A DNA stretch of 64,000 nucleotides from Flaccisagitta enflata. Lineage: Eukaryota > Chaetognatha > Sagittoidea > Aphragmophora. Numbering within the stretch: position 1 is the first letter of the stretch; each line of letters opens with the position of its first letter. Position numbers and translations under genes: made by a program. Below are positions 13,491 through 22,890 of the stretch, piece by piece. Under the pieces are notes generated by a model. That model searched no databases, was not told the DNA's origin, and saw only the letters and a program-made list of their open reading frames with translations. The DNA is taken from the NCBI GenBank assembly GCA_965153355.1, contig OZ231126.1, positions 50,716,001 through 50,780,000 of the forward strand, given 5' to 3'.

Positions 13491-14134
13491 CCATGATGAT
13501 AGCGACCAATACATGCTACTTTGGCAAATCCCTATACCTGACAATCTATCAGTCCTTCGATAGTTCATCATTAGGCAATAACATGGAGAAATAAACATTA
13601 CAACAACAAGATTTTTATTGCAAATTTTAATGAATTGACAGTAAACAATGCAACGAGGACGCAAGCGACGGTCACGGCGTCCAGGAACATACCCTATGTC
13701 GAAAAAATGGTCAAAGACTCTTGACTTGGGGAAATGTTTTTTTTTTTATGCATTAGCTGCAAATTAGTAGCAAAAAATTAAAAAATGGCTTAGAAATATA
13801 AAGTTAATAGGCTAATAATAGAAAGCATTGAGTTTAAAATTGTTTATGACATTGAATTTAAGATTGTTTATGGCATTGAGTTTAAAATTGTTTATGGCTT
13901 CTGAAAGTATGAAAAATATATGAAAAGTTTGGTTACAGTTGCTGCACTAATGCATTTACCTCCCTCAGTTTGTTTGAAAAGATTTTTCACTGATCAGAAC
14001 AAAAAATATAAAAAACCACTGTAAAATAACTATTTTTCATAGTTTTTGGTCAAGTTTTAGCTCCAACGCATTAAATATATCTTGAAACTAGCTAGTTTAT
14101 ATTTGAAAATATGTATTTTAACAAAAGTTATACA

Positions 14135-14574
14135 TTTTTAGTAGCGTGCACGCGACTCTACACCTTGCCGTGTCGGTCGGTCCGTCCGTCCGTTGGTCCG
14201 TCGGTCCGTCACATTTCTAAAATTATGACTTATCAAGGCTTTTTAAGGTAATTTGAGGTACTCTAGGGTATTTCAGGGAACTTTAGGGTACTTTAGGGTA
14301 CTTCAGTTGTTCTGGGTACTTGGGGTACTTTAGGGTACTTACGGATATTTTTGGGTATTTTTGGGTATTTTTGGGTATTTTTGGGTATTTTTGGGTATTT
14401 CTGGGTATTTCTGGGTATTTTTGGGTACTTTGGGTATTGTTTTGTAACGATATTGTATCGATATCGTCTCAATATCGTATTGACATTGTATCAACATTGT
14501 ATCAATACATATCGCACAGCCTTTTTTTGTCATTTCAAGACGCACGCGACTGTTGCCCTCTTGGGCTTGTTTTT
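14135..14574 (+). mobile_element. HINE-type element with a 10-bp central minisatellite
   Basis: Begins TTTTTAGTAGCGTGCACGCG (hairpin), then ACTCTACACCTTGCCGTGT and a (GTCC/GTCG)n tract, then the 10-bp repeat, and ends with GACGCACGCGACTGTTGCCC and CTTGGGCTTGTTTTT. Confidence 0.75.
14250..14446 (+). repeat. 10-bp minisatellite, two subtypes
   Basis: First half: variants of GGTACTTTAG; second half (14341-14440): nearly perfect TATTTTTGGG units, about 10 copies. The two halves look like successive stages of one expanding 10-bp repeat. Confidence 0.85.
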
Positions 14575-14983
14575 AGTTATCCAGATTTTTAATGAAGTAT
14601 CTATGAAAATGAATTGGAAAAAAAATAATTTGCCGGCCTAATTAGTTTTTTTAGCTCGTATCTGTGAAATAACCCTCGAAACTTTCCAGAGAGGTAAGAG
14701 CATTTTACACTATTGGCACAATTTTTATATATTTTACAAACTCTTGGAAGCTACAAGTTTAATCAATTAATTCAAAAAATACCAAATATTGCTTCATTTT
14801 TGCTATTTTTAAACTTCAGATGCTATATCTCTTAGCCAATTTTTTTGTTTGTGCTTGTTTGTAGCTAATGCATAAAAAAGAAAACATTTCCCAAGGTTAG
14901 GAATCTTGACCATTTTTTTCAACCTAGGGTTTTTCCTGGACGCCGTGCGGCGTAACTACTTTATTCTGTCTGTTCAGTCTTTG

Positions 14984-14989
<6 letters not shown>

Positions 14990-15068
<79 letters not shown>
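14990..15068 (+). repeat. (CT)n microsatellite
   Basis: About 37 CT units with one CCT interruption near the left end. Confidence 0.95.
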
Positions 15069-15072
<4 letters not shown>

Positions 15073-15079
15073 CGTGTAA

Positions 15080-15234
15080 GAACAAGGCAGGATGCACGGC
15101 CAGTATCGGTCGCAAAAATTTGCTTTAGCACACTTTTCAACTTGCACTTGATCATCACTGACACAAAGACCGATGGAGGAACAAACGGACGGACAGACGG
15201 ACAAAGTCTCTTATAGAGTCGCTCCAGGCTATCC
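15080..15234 (-). mobile_element. HINE-type copy, reversed
   Basis: AACAAGGCAGGATGCACGGCC at the left, ACGGACGGACAGACGGAC in the middle, and AAAGTCTCTTATAGAGTCGC at the right match the reversed family consensus. Confidence 0.65.
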
Positions 15235-15241
15235 TTAATTA

Positions 15242-15389
15242 CGGTTGAACCCCGCTCCAACAGACCTGCTTCTAACGGAATTCCGCTTTCATGTTTTCTT
15301 TTTATTCTCGTATTGGCTATAATAGAATTCTGCCAATGACTAACAAAATTTGTTGGTCCTCTGGAATCCAATAGAGTGGGTTTTAACTG
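15242..15389. mobile_element. Pogo/Tigger-like MITE, 148 bp, TA duplication
   Basis: Left end CGGTTGAACCCCGCTCCAAC and right end AGTGGGTTTTAACTG (reverse complement CAGTTAAAACCCACT) are terminal inverted repeats. TA is present on both sides (15240-15241 and 15390-15391). Its length matches the 146-bp copy at 30086-30561 once the insertion there is removed. TIRs beginning CAGTTGA are typical of pogo/Tigger-type elements; the assignment is by resemblance. Confidence 0.75.
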
Positions 15390-15572
15390 TACTTTCTTTT
15401 AAAATAGGACAGTAATATTAAATTTAAACCTGTGACTTTGAGTAGCCATCGAGGGCCTCGCGTTACGCTTTATAGGCTGGTATACTTAACGATGAGCCTA
15501 ATATTTTTTTGCAGCAAAACAATTAAAATAGGCGTCCCGTGGCGGAGGAAAGATCACAACAAAGCAACTGCA

Positions 15573-15675
<103 letters not shown>

Positions 15676-15836
15676 AGCGTGTGCGCGTGTGCGTGCTTTC
15701 GTTCTATGAGTGTTCGCTCTGTGTGTGTTCATTCTGTGTGTGTTCATTCTGTGTGTGTTCATTATGTGTGTTTTTGTTGTGTGTGTCTGTTCGTTGTCTG
15801 GGTGTGAGTTAGTTTTGTTGATGAGTTTGTCGTATG

Positions 15837-15837
<1 letters not shown>

Positions 15838-15922
<85 letters not shown>

Positions 15923-15960
15923 CGTGCGTGCATGCGTGCGTGTGTGTGTGTGTGTACGTG
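15838..15960 (+). repeat. (GT)n microsatellite
   Basis: GT run of about 40 units followed by CGTG-rich variants. Confidence 0.95.
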
Positions 15961-16174
15961 TTTCTCTGTTGTTTTTTGTTTTTGTCAGTTTGTGAGTGTC
16001 TCCGAGTTTCATTTGTCTGTCATGCTGTTCTCGAACCTTTTGAGCTCCATGTGACGTTGACCAAATTTAAAACGATGTTCTTTACAACATGGGTCTTCCA
16101 CAGAGCAGCTTTGACAGTAGACGTATCGTGCCCCCTATTTATATACAGAACAACATATTATTTTTCTTAAATTA

Positions 16175-16539
16175 TTGCGGCTCCGGGTATGGGCTGTATG
16201 TCAGCAGATTTGTTTCGTCGGCGGATTTGTCATACAGCCGATCCCTAATATTTTCTCCACTTTAAAAACATTAGCACATTTGGTGGAATTTTTTGATTTT
16301 CTTAGCCCTGACCCTTCATCTTACTCGTTAAAGCGTGTTGAGGGTGCTTTTTGGCTTCTCTTATGGATATCCCAAAGTTTCCTGTTGATGCTCAGCTTCC
16401 TCCAATTGTCGCTTTTTGCTCACGTGTTCTTTCATGCCATGCGCTCGCCAGGGATGCTGTTGATGAGCTTTTCTTTTCCGCGATTCTTAAACTGATGGGG
16501 AAGTTCATAGACACAGTTTTGAGTTCTATTTATTTTTAG
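16175..16539 (+). pseudogene. Possible frameshifted gene fragment
   Basis: Two adjoining frames look protein-like rather than repetitive. The first (about 16175-16345) gives a stretch ending SYSLKRVEGA. The second (16351-16539) starts MDIPKFPVDAQLPPIV at its second Met, includes ARDAVDELFFSAILKLMGKF and ends at a stop at 16537-16539, just where a HINE-type element begins. A one-base shift around 16345 would join them. The combined piece is about 115 residues, hydrophobic and helix-prone. I do not recognise it. It could be a captured or decayed exon, or chance. Confidence 0.3.
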
Positions 16540-16690
16540 TTGCGCACACGCAACTCTATACGAGGCTTTGTCCGTCCGTCCATCGGTCCGTCCGTCCGTG
16601 GTGATCGAGTTGGAAAGTGTGAAACCGCGCATTTTCGCCCCTGCCCACCCGTCCGCAACTGGTATTGGCCGTGTATCCGGCCCTGTTCTT
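16533..16690 (+). mobile_element. HINE-type copy
   Basis: TTTTTAGTTGCGCACACGCA hairpin, ACTCTATACGAGGCTTTGTC, (CGTC)n tract, GTGAAACCGCGCATTTTCGC, CCTGCCCACCCGTCCGC and TTGGCCGTGTATCCGGCC in order. It is one of the most complete copies. Confidence 0.8.
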
Positions 16691-16699
16691 AACTGCTCT

Positions 16700-17925
16700 C
16701 GTCCACATGCACGCCTCTGATTGTGGCCAGATATCAAGCCTAGTATTTCCCCTGAGTCATGATAAATTTGTACATGGCAAAGCGTAAAACCTCTTCCGTT
16801 TGAAGTTCCACATCTAGAAAACATCGAGATTTTCTTCCACGTATGCGCGTATGGCAGCGTAGATTCAGCGTCGGAATCCCCGTCGTAGAGAAAGCGAGGG
16901 AAGAAACCGACAAAGTCGTCTCGCTATCCGACTTTGAAAGGTCTGCGTTCATGGGGGTTCGTTCGATTATAAATGTAGCTTTTTAATCCATGCCTTATTT
17001 GTCTTTTGACTGTCTTTCGATGTGTCGCTCTATCTGTTATTTGTTGCCCTGCCTGTGTATTTTTCCATCTGTCTGCCTATTGTTTTTGTCTGTCTGTCTG
17101 TCTGTCTTTCTTTCATTTTCTTTACTTTCTTTGTTTTACCCATTATTTCCCACTCCCTTTAGCCAAACTGCTGTTTAACAGGAACATTCTGGGCATGACA
17201 TCAACACATTATACAATGGCAGGCCTTATTATCCTGCGAGACCCTGAAAAACGCCTGTAGGATGTTTGATTTCGACAGTTTCCTGTCTTCTGTTATTACC
17301 AATCATCAGGCACTCAATGCGAATCAAGAATTAATTTTCGTACCTGTCATGTTGCGACATCTACGATCAAAAAACAACTTCTTCGTGGGACCCCAGAGGC
17401 GGACATAGATTTTTTATTTTTTGTTTAGCTAAAAATCAGAAATAAGTTTGCCCGAAATGGAATCTATCAGCTCCAGAGCGCCTATCTGCAGAATCAAGGC
17501 GCTTCCCGTTATCCGTTGTTTTCTTTCTAATGCGTTACGATGAAAAAATCAAAATGAAAGAAAAAGAAAGAAAAAGTAAGAAAAAAGTTACTCAGTTGGA
17601 ATTCAGTACGGGAAGATTGAAGCGAAGCATTAGGGAGACATTTCTTCTGAAAATGAAGCAAATCAAAGTGAGCCAGTACCTGGTCATCGTCACTACACTA
17701 TGGATGAAAATCAAACCCCCACACTAAAGATCGGGGAATTTGGGGAGGTTGCCCGGCTTAGGTGTTGTAGTGCTCAATGTAAGCTACAACATCTTGGGTT
17801 TATATTTCCCAAATGGAGGTGACGTTTTGAGACGATTTGAAAAAACTGAAAGAGAGGTAAGGTGGTGTTCTACAACACATTAAACTCATTTTAAAATTTT
17901 TTCCTCTAATCTCGCACTGTGCAAC
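16700..17925. other. No gene recognised
   Basis: Contains a short CTGT-rich pyrimidine run (17085-17110) and several frames below 90 codons without splice support. Confidence 0.5.
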
Positions 17926-18068
17926 GGAATTTTGCCTATAACAGACTCAAATTTATGGTCCCTTTAAGTTGATTTCTTTTATTTCCTTTGTTGGCAATAA
18001 CAGAAGTCCGCCTATAACAGAAGAAAACTATTGGTCCCCTGAAATCCGTTAGAGCGGGTTCAACTGTA
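17926..18068. mobile_element. Pogo-like MITE fragment
   Basis: The right end is CCGTTAGAGCGGGTTCAACTG followed by TA, and the interior has CCTATAACAGA twice as in related copies. The left terminus is diverged (GTGCAACGGAATTTTGCC). Confidence 0.6.
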
Positions 18069-18069
18069 C

Positions 18070-18925
18070 CCTTTGATCTTTGAAGTTCTATAAAATCTGA
18101 ATGCAAAAACATATTGACACGTCAATTGCACCACTGGTCAGCTCCTGAGCAGTACTTTATTTTGATTATAGATTTTAAGTCTTTTTATAAATTGGAAGTG
18201 GCCTAATTTTTCATCCAAAATTGATCAATTTAAAAAAAATCGACTTTTTTGCACCTGCTTCTACAGTCTCCCTAAATTTTTGGGGGAAATATCGATCAAA
18301 AATTATTTTACCATCAACTCTTCAATTTGATCACCAATTTTATGCAGATTGGTCCATCCAAAGCCATGAAATATTGAAATTTGTGAAAAATGTCAAAATT
18401 GCCACTGAAATTGAAGCTGCAATTTTCCCTGCAAACCCTTTCATCTTTGAAATGCTCTCAAATCTAAACGAAAAATGATAGAAGAGTGTATACGACAACA
18501 ACAACCTTTATCTTTTGGTACTAAATTTAGAGCCATAAACCAACTAAAAAGGCTTCCAGAAAGCAGAAAATGTAGGCAGGGATTGCTGAAATTGTATTTT
18601 TTTCAAAAAAATTGTTAAATTTGGACTTTTTCCACCGTCAGACCCATTTTTTTGTCAAAACGCTAAGTGCCTACTTATTGACATTATCTATATCAGAGTT
18701 GAAATTTAGGCCTCTGGTGAGTCAAAATCCCCCAACTCTGTTTTACCACCTCCAGCATACTTATATTGAGTGATCTTGTGAATCAGCTCAAAATCGACGC
18801 TGACAGACTCTCCCTACTGCTTATAACGCTTCAAATTGACTTTTTTGCATGTTATTTACATCTCAAAAGTGTCATGCTAGTCCCCGCCCTAATGATGTTT
18901 TTGCAGTATTTTTTGTTTTTAGCTT
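18070..18925. other. AT-rich sequence, no gene recognised
   Basis: One 85-codon frame (18221-18478) is Asn/Phe-rich and has no recognisable motif. It reads like AT-rich non-coding DNA. Confidence 0.45.
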
Positions 18926-19106
18926 GTGGACATCTTACCCGAGTGTGAGACTATTCTGGACCGTACCTACGCATGTGCAATAAGAGATGTTCCGGTCCCA
19001 TGCCCAACCCCTCTTGAGGAATTCACCCTTTTACATGTAAGACGTAGATGGGAGGCTGAATGGCCGAAACCGAGAAGGGTGGGTGGTAGGGACCCGATGA
19101 TGCATT

Positions 19107-20171
19107 ATGGATGGTAATCTTAATTATGAAGAGAGACGGGTGCTGAGAGGTCGGTGCCCACGTTGCGAGGTCTGTGGGAGGGTGGTGAGGGTACGAGGGG
19201 TGGGGACCGATGGGGTCTTGTGTGCTGGGTGTCTTGGGGGGGTGTTGCCATTTGTGGGCCTTGAGGGGGAGGGGGAGTACAGGGGGGCGTTGAGAGAGTA
19301 CAGGGAGGGGCTGGGGTCCAGGGCGGGAGAGTTCCAGGGGTTGAGGTTTGACCCGTTTGATGATGAGGTTAGGGGGGTCTTGGGCGGGCTTAGGTCGACA
19401 CTGGCGGGTTGCGCCTACAGGGGTGGGGATGAGGTTGGGGGAAGGATGAGGGGGTTTGCCAGGGATGGGGGGTGCTCCCTGTCCCTGTTGTTTCATAATG
19501 TTCGGAGCGCAAAGGGGCCCGGGATGGAGTTGTTGGAGGCTGAGTTGAGGCGGTGGGGGGTGCAGTGGGATGTGGTTGGGCTGGCGGAGACGTGGCTGAA
19601 TGAGGAGAGTGAGAAGGGCCTGGTAATGTCGGGGTATGGTGCGGTTTGCGCATCAAGGAAGGGGAAGGGTGGAGGAGGGGTGGCGTTGCTTATAAGGGAC
19701 GGACTGACGTACCGGGAGAGACCTGACTTGGGGGTTTTTACTGAGGGGGAGTTTGAGTCCTTGTTTATTGAGATAGTGAGAGGTGGGGGACGTAGGAATG
19801 ACATAGTTGGGGTTGTCTATAGGCCACCAGGGGGGGAGTTGGGTGGGTTCAATGAGGGGGTTGCAAGACTGACTGCCCAGATGCGGGGGACTGATGGGTA
19901 CATTATGGGGGACTTCAATGTTGACCTATTGAAGACGGGGACTCATGGGCCGACATCAGAGTTCCTGGGGGGGTTCACTACTGGGGGGTTCTACCCCCTG
20001 GTCTCCCTCCCAACAAGGTTGACAGACACCACTGCGACACTGATTGACAACATATGGACTAATAATGTGGGGGCTAGGGTGGAGAGTGGGCTGGTGACTG
20101 TACGGGTCTCGGATCATCTGCCGGTCTTTGCGCTGGTGGGTGGGGCAAGAGAGGTAAGGGGGGGTCGGTGA
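19107..20171 (+). CDS. LINE endonuclease region (354 codons)
   Basis: This frame encodes a Cys-patterned N-terminus (CPRCEVCGRVVR and VLCAGCLGGVLPF, residues about 16-50), which looks like a degenerate PHD-type zinc finger. An AP-endonuclease-like domain follows from about residue 125: LFHNVRSAKGPGMELLEAEL, VGLAETWLNEES, VVYRPPGGELGGF, YIMGDFNVDLL and a C-terminal VRVSDHLPVFAL. AETW, GDFN and SDH are the expected catalytic and metal-binding signatures of the exo/endonuclease family. In related elements the endonuclease nicks target DNA to prime reverse transcription. The frame ends at a stop at 20169-20171 just after a run of seven Gs, and the RT region continues 4 bases downstream in another frame, so a one-base indel probably separates what was one ORF. 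Confidence 0.8.
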   Translation: MDGNLNYEERRVLRGRCPRCEVCGRVVRVRGVGTDGVLCAGCLGGVLPFVGLEGEGEYRGALREYREGLGSRAGEFQGLRFDPFDDEVRGVLGGLRSTLAGCAYRGGDEVGGRMRGFARDGGCSLSLLFHNVRSAKGPGMELLEAELRRWGVQWDVVGLAETWLNEESEKGLVMSGYGAVCASRKGKGGGGVALLIRDGLTYRERPDLGVFTEGEFESLFIEIVRGGGRRNDIVGVVYRPPGGELGGFNEGVARLTAQMRGTDGYIMGDFNVDLLKTGTHGPTSEFLGGFTTGGFYPLVSLPTRLTDTTATLIDNIWTNNVGARVESGLVTVRVSDHLPVFALVGGAREVRGGR

Positions 20172-20175
20172 TGGG

Positions 20176-21246
20176 GTGAAGGGTAAGAGGCGGCGTGTGA
20201 ATGAGGGTAGGATAAGGGGATTTGCGGGGGCGCTGGAGGGTTGGAGTTTTGATGAGGTCAGGTCACAGGGGGTGGAGGGGAACGTGGCGAGGTTTAGGAA
20301 TGAGTTCAGGGACCTTTATGACACGGCTTTTCCTTGGGTGGAGGACAAGAGAAGCAGGAGGGATGTGGAGAAGCCGTGGTTGGATGATGGTGAGTTTAAG
20401 GAGCTAGTGAGGGAGAAGGGGGAGTTGTACTCCAAGAAGTTGAGGGGGCAGCTGGGGGAAGGGGAGGGCCAGAGACTGGTCGAGGTAATAAGGGAGGTGA
20501 ATAGAATGAGGCGCAGGTTAAAGAGGGCCTACTTCAACCAGAGGCTGGGTGAGATAACGGGGGATTTGAGGAGGACCTGGGAGGTTTTGGGGGAGGCCCT
20601 CAGGGGCCGGAAAGTAAAGAGGGGGTGGTTGAGCTGTGGGTATTTTGAGAAGGATGGGGAGGGGGTGACAGATGGGGCAGGGATAGTGGGTGGGTTTTGT
20701 GACTTTTACTGCAATGTGGGGCCTCAGTTGGCGGCGAGGATAGGTAGGGTAAGGGAGGGGGCTTTCCTGGAGTATATGGGGGAGAGAGTTGAGGAGTCCC
20801 TCCTCTTGAGCCCAACCACCCCGGCTGAGGTTGAGGAGCTGTGCACAGCCCTTGACCCCGGTAAGGGTGTGGGGTGGGATGGGGTCTCACCAAGGGTGGT
20901 GAAGGGGGTGGCGCGGGAGTTGTCTGGCTCACTGTCCCGGCTGTACAACATGTGCATGCGGGAGGGTCACTACTCTGCATGCTTCAAGGTGGCAAGGGTG
21001 GTGCCAGTCTTTAAGGGAGAGGACCCGACCCAGTTCTCAAACTACCGGCCTGTGTCGGTATTGCCCACCCTCTCCCAGGTTTTTGAGAGGGTGCTTAAGG
21101 TGAGACTGGAGCGCTTCCTGGGCAGAAATCAGGTTCTGGCTCCTGGCCAGTACAGCTTCAAACCTGGCCACTCCACGGCCATGGCTGTACTGGACATGGT
21201 GGAGAGGGTGAGGGGGGCATGGGCTAGGGGTAATGTCTTTTGTTGA
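20176..21246 (+). pseudogene. LINE reverse transcriptase, N-terminal part
   Basis: About 356 codons. The first 200 residues form the linker between endonuclease and RT. RT signatures follow: GKGVGWDGVSPRVVKGVA, VVPVFKGEDPTQFSNYRPVS, and GQYSFKPGHSTAMAVLDM. The frame breaks at about 21230 within a G-rich stretch. Motif A then appears in the next frame at 21233 ([20 protein letters not shown]). RT copies element RNA into DNA at the nicked target; this copy could not. Confidence 0.8.
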
Positions 21247-21535
21247 CCTCAAGAAGGCATTTGACACCGTGGACCATGGTGTCCTCCTGGCTAAGCTTGA
21301 GCATTACGGGGTGAGAGAGGGGGCCCTGGGGCTCTTCCGGAGTTACCTGGGTGATAGGTCGCAGTATGTGGTTTATGGGGGGCAGGAGTCAGAGAGGTCC
21401 TGTTTGCAAATGACACAAACATCTTTGCTGAGGGGAGGGACACCGCTGAGCTTTTGGGGAGGGTGAACAGGGGTCTGGGCATGCTCAGCGAGTGGTTTAG
21501 GTGTAATAGGCTTACTCTGAACCTCAAGAAGACAG
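21233..21535 (+). pseudogene. LINE reverse transcriptase, catalytic part, deleted
   Basis: Motif A ([13 protein letters not shown]) is followed by [15 protein letters not shown]. The sequence then jumps, in another frame, to [13 protein letters not shown]. The usual motif B region (PQGS) between them is absent, a deletion of roughly 100 bp. The catalytic YADD/FADD box reads FAND, so the first of the paired aspartates is replaced. Both changes would abolish polymerase activity and are unlikely to be sequencing errors. Confidence 0.75.
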
Positions 21536-21538
21536 AGT

Positions 21539-22300
21539 ATGTCTACTTTGGCAGACCGGGGGGGGAGGGCTGACCTACCAGGGGGGATAAAAATAGGGGG
21601 GGAGCAGATTAGGAGGGTGCAGGGGGCCAAGTTCCTGGGAGTCTGGGTGGATGAGGGGTTAAGATGGGCTGGCCAAATAGATAGGGTGAGTAGGAAGGTG
21701 GGGCAGCTCCTAGGGGTGATAGGAAGGGCGGGGTCTTCACTGAGTGGTGGGGCGCTCCTTTCGCTGTACAACGCGTTAGTCCTCCCTCACCTTCAGTACT
21801 GCCTGATGGTTTGGGGTGACTTTAAGGAGGGGCGGAATCTGACAGCTGGGGGGGCACTGCTCAGGTATCAGAAGCGGTTCGCTGGGCTGGCTGCTGGCAA
21901 GAGGGGAACATACCATGCGGACCCGCTTTTGGCGGAGCATGGTATGCTGAAGGTGGGGGATTTGAATCGGCAGCAGCTGCAGGTCCATGCCTGGCGGTTT
22001 TGGAATGGCAGGTTGCCTGAGAATCAGGCGGCAATGCTGAGGAGGGTTGGGGGGCTTCATGGGCATGGCACCAGGGCGGCAGGGTCGGGGTTGTTTCTGT
22101 CCACTAGGGACCACCGGTCTGTGGGGTATAGGGTACCGAAGGAGTGGGGCACAGTGCCGGAGGGGCTGAGGGGGGCTCCATCACTTGGGGCTTTAAAGAG
22201 GGGATCGAAGGGGGGGTTTCTGTCCCAGTATGCGGGGTTCGTCTGCCGGGAGTCTAACTGTCGGGTCTGTGCGTGGCAGGCTGACCAGCAACGTGGGTAA
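21539..22300 (+). pseudogene. LINE C-terminal region
   Basis: The frame resumes after the G runs at 21557-21600 and encodes the post-RT region, including GAKFLGVWVDEGLRWAGQID, LYNALVLPHLQYCLMVWG, LLRYQKRFAGLAAGKRGTYH and a terminal CRESNCRVCAWQ. Such an LPHLxYC...W segment is standard in jockey/CR1-type ORF2 proteins. The stop is at 22298-22300 and a 3' untranslated region of about 170 bp leads to the A-rich tail. Confidence 0.75.
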
Positions 22301-22469
22301 GCAAGGCGGAAGGATGTCGTGTTTTTTGCGTATCTTGGCTCATCTGAAAACTTGTAGTGAATCATAATCTTGGCTTCGTTTTAGTCCTATCGTGTTGGCT
22401 GTGATTTTCGCAACTCATTTCGTAACTATCGCTATTACCTTGAACTATCACTAATGGGGGAAACGCAGA

Positions 22470-22560
22470 GGTTAAAAAAAAAAGAAAAAAAAACAAAAAA
22501 AAAACAAGAAGAAACAAAAAAAAAAAAAAAAAGAAAAAAAAGAAAAAAAAGAAAGAAGAA
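22470..22560 (+). repeat. A-rich LINE tail
   Basis: Stretches of A separated by single G or C over about 90 bp, marking the 3' end of the LINE. Confidence 0.8.
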
Positions 22561-22890
22561 ACGAAACAAGTAGAAAAATAGTTTCCCCCCGTTACTGTAT
22601 AAAATGCGATCATACGCATTATCGCCATACTCTTTATTACTGTTGCGTTCTATGTATTGAACCTTGCTGTTGTCCATTGTTGTGATAAAAAAAAAATTGA
22701 ATTGCAACTGCTCGAGATCAGTCTTTGGTCTACTGCTTAACATGTTGCCTTTACCTTTCTCTCTACAGATAGTCATAAGGAGCGCTGAACAGCATGTAGA
22801 GAATTGGCAACAGGCCACCTTCAAAACAAATGATCGGCGAGGGTCAAGCAGTAGAAAACGCCTGATTTGGTTGTCGTATTCACTAAGATA

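Larger units (their letters stand above)
13668..14952. mobile_element. TIR element of about 1.3 kb with a nested HINE
   Basis: The left arm (about 13668-13775) reads CACGGCGTCCAGGAA, then AAAAAATGGTCAA, GGGAAATGTTTT and TTATGCATTAGCTGCAAA. The right arm (about 14850-14952) is its reverse complement: TAGCTAATGCATAA, AAAACATTTCCC, TTGACCATTTTTTT and TTCCTGGACGCCGTG. Arms are about 100 bp and imperfect. The interior is AT-rich and non-coding, and a HINE-type element lies inside at 14135-14574. Confidence 0.65.
18930..22560 (+). mobile_element. Decayed non-LTR retrotransposon (LINE, jockey/CR1-like)
   Basis: Order on the + strand: Cys-rich putative zinc-finger region, AP-type endonuclease, reverse transcriptase, C-terminal region, then an A-rich tail (22470-22560). 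The coding strand is strikingly G-rich, with many GGG codons and long G runs, unlike the AT-rich surroundings. The 5' boundary is uncertain because nothing marks it. At least three frameshifts, an internal deletion in the RT domain and a changed catalytic motif make this copy inactive. Family placement rests on the endonuclease-RT order and the [11 protein letters not shown] motif and is approximate. Confidence 0.85.
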
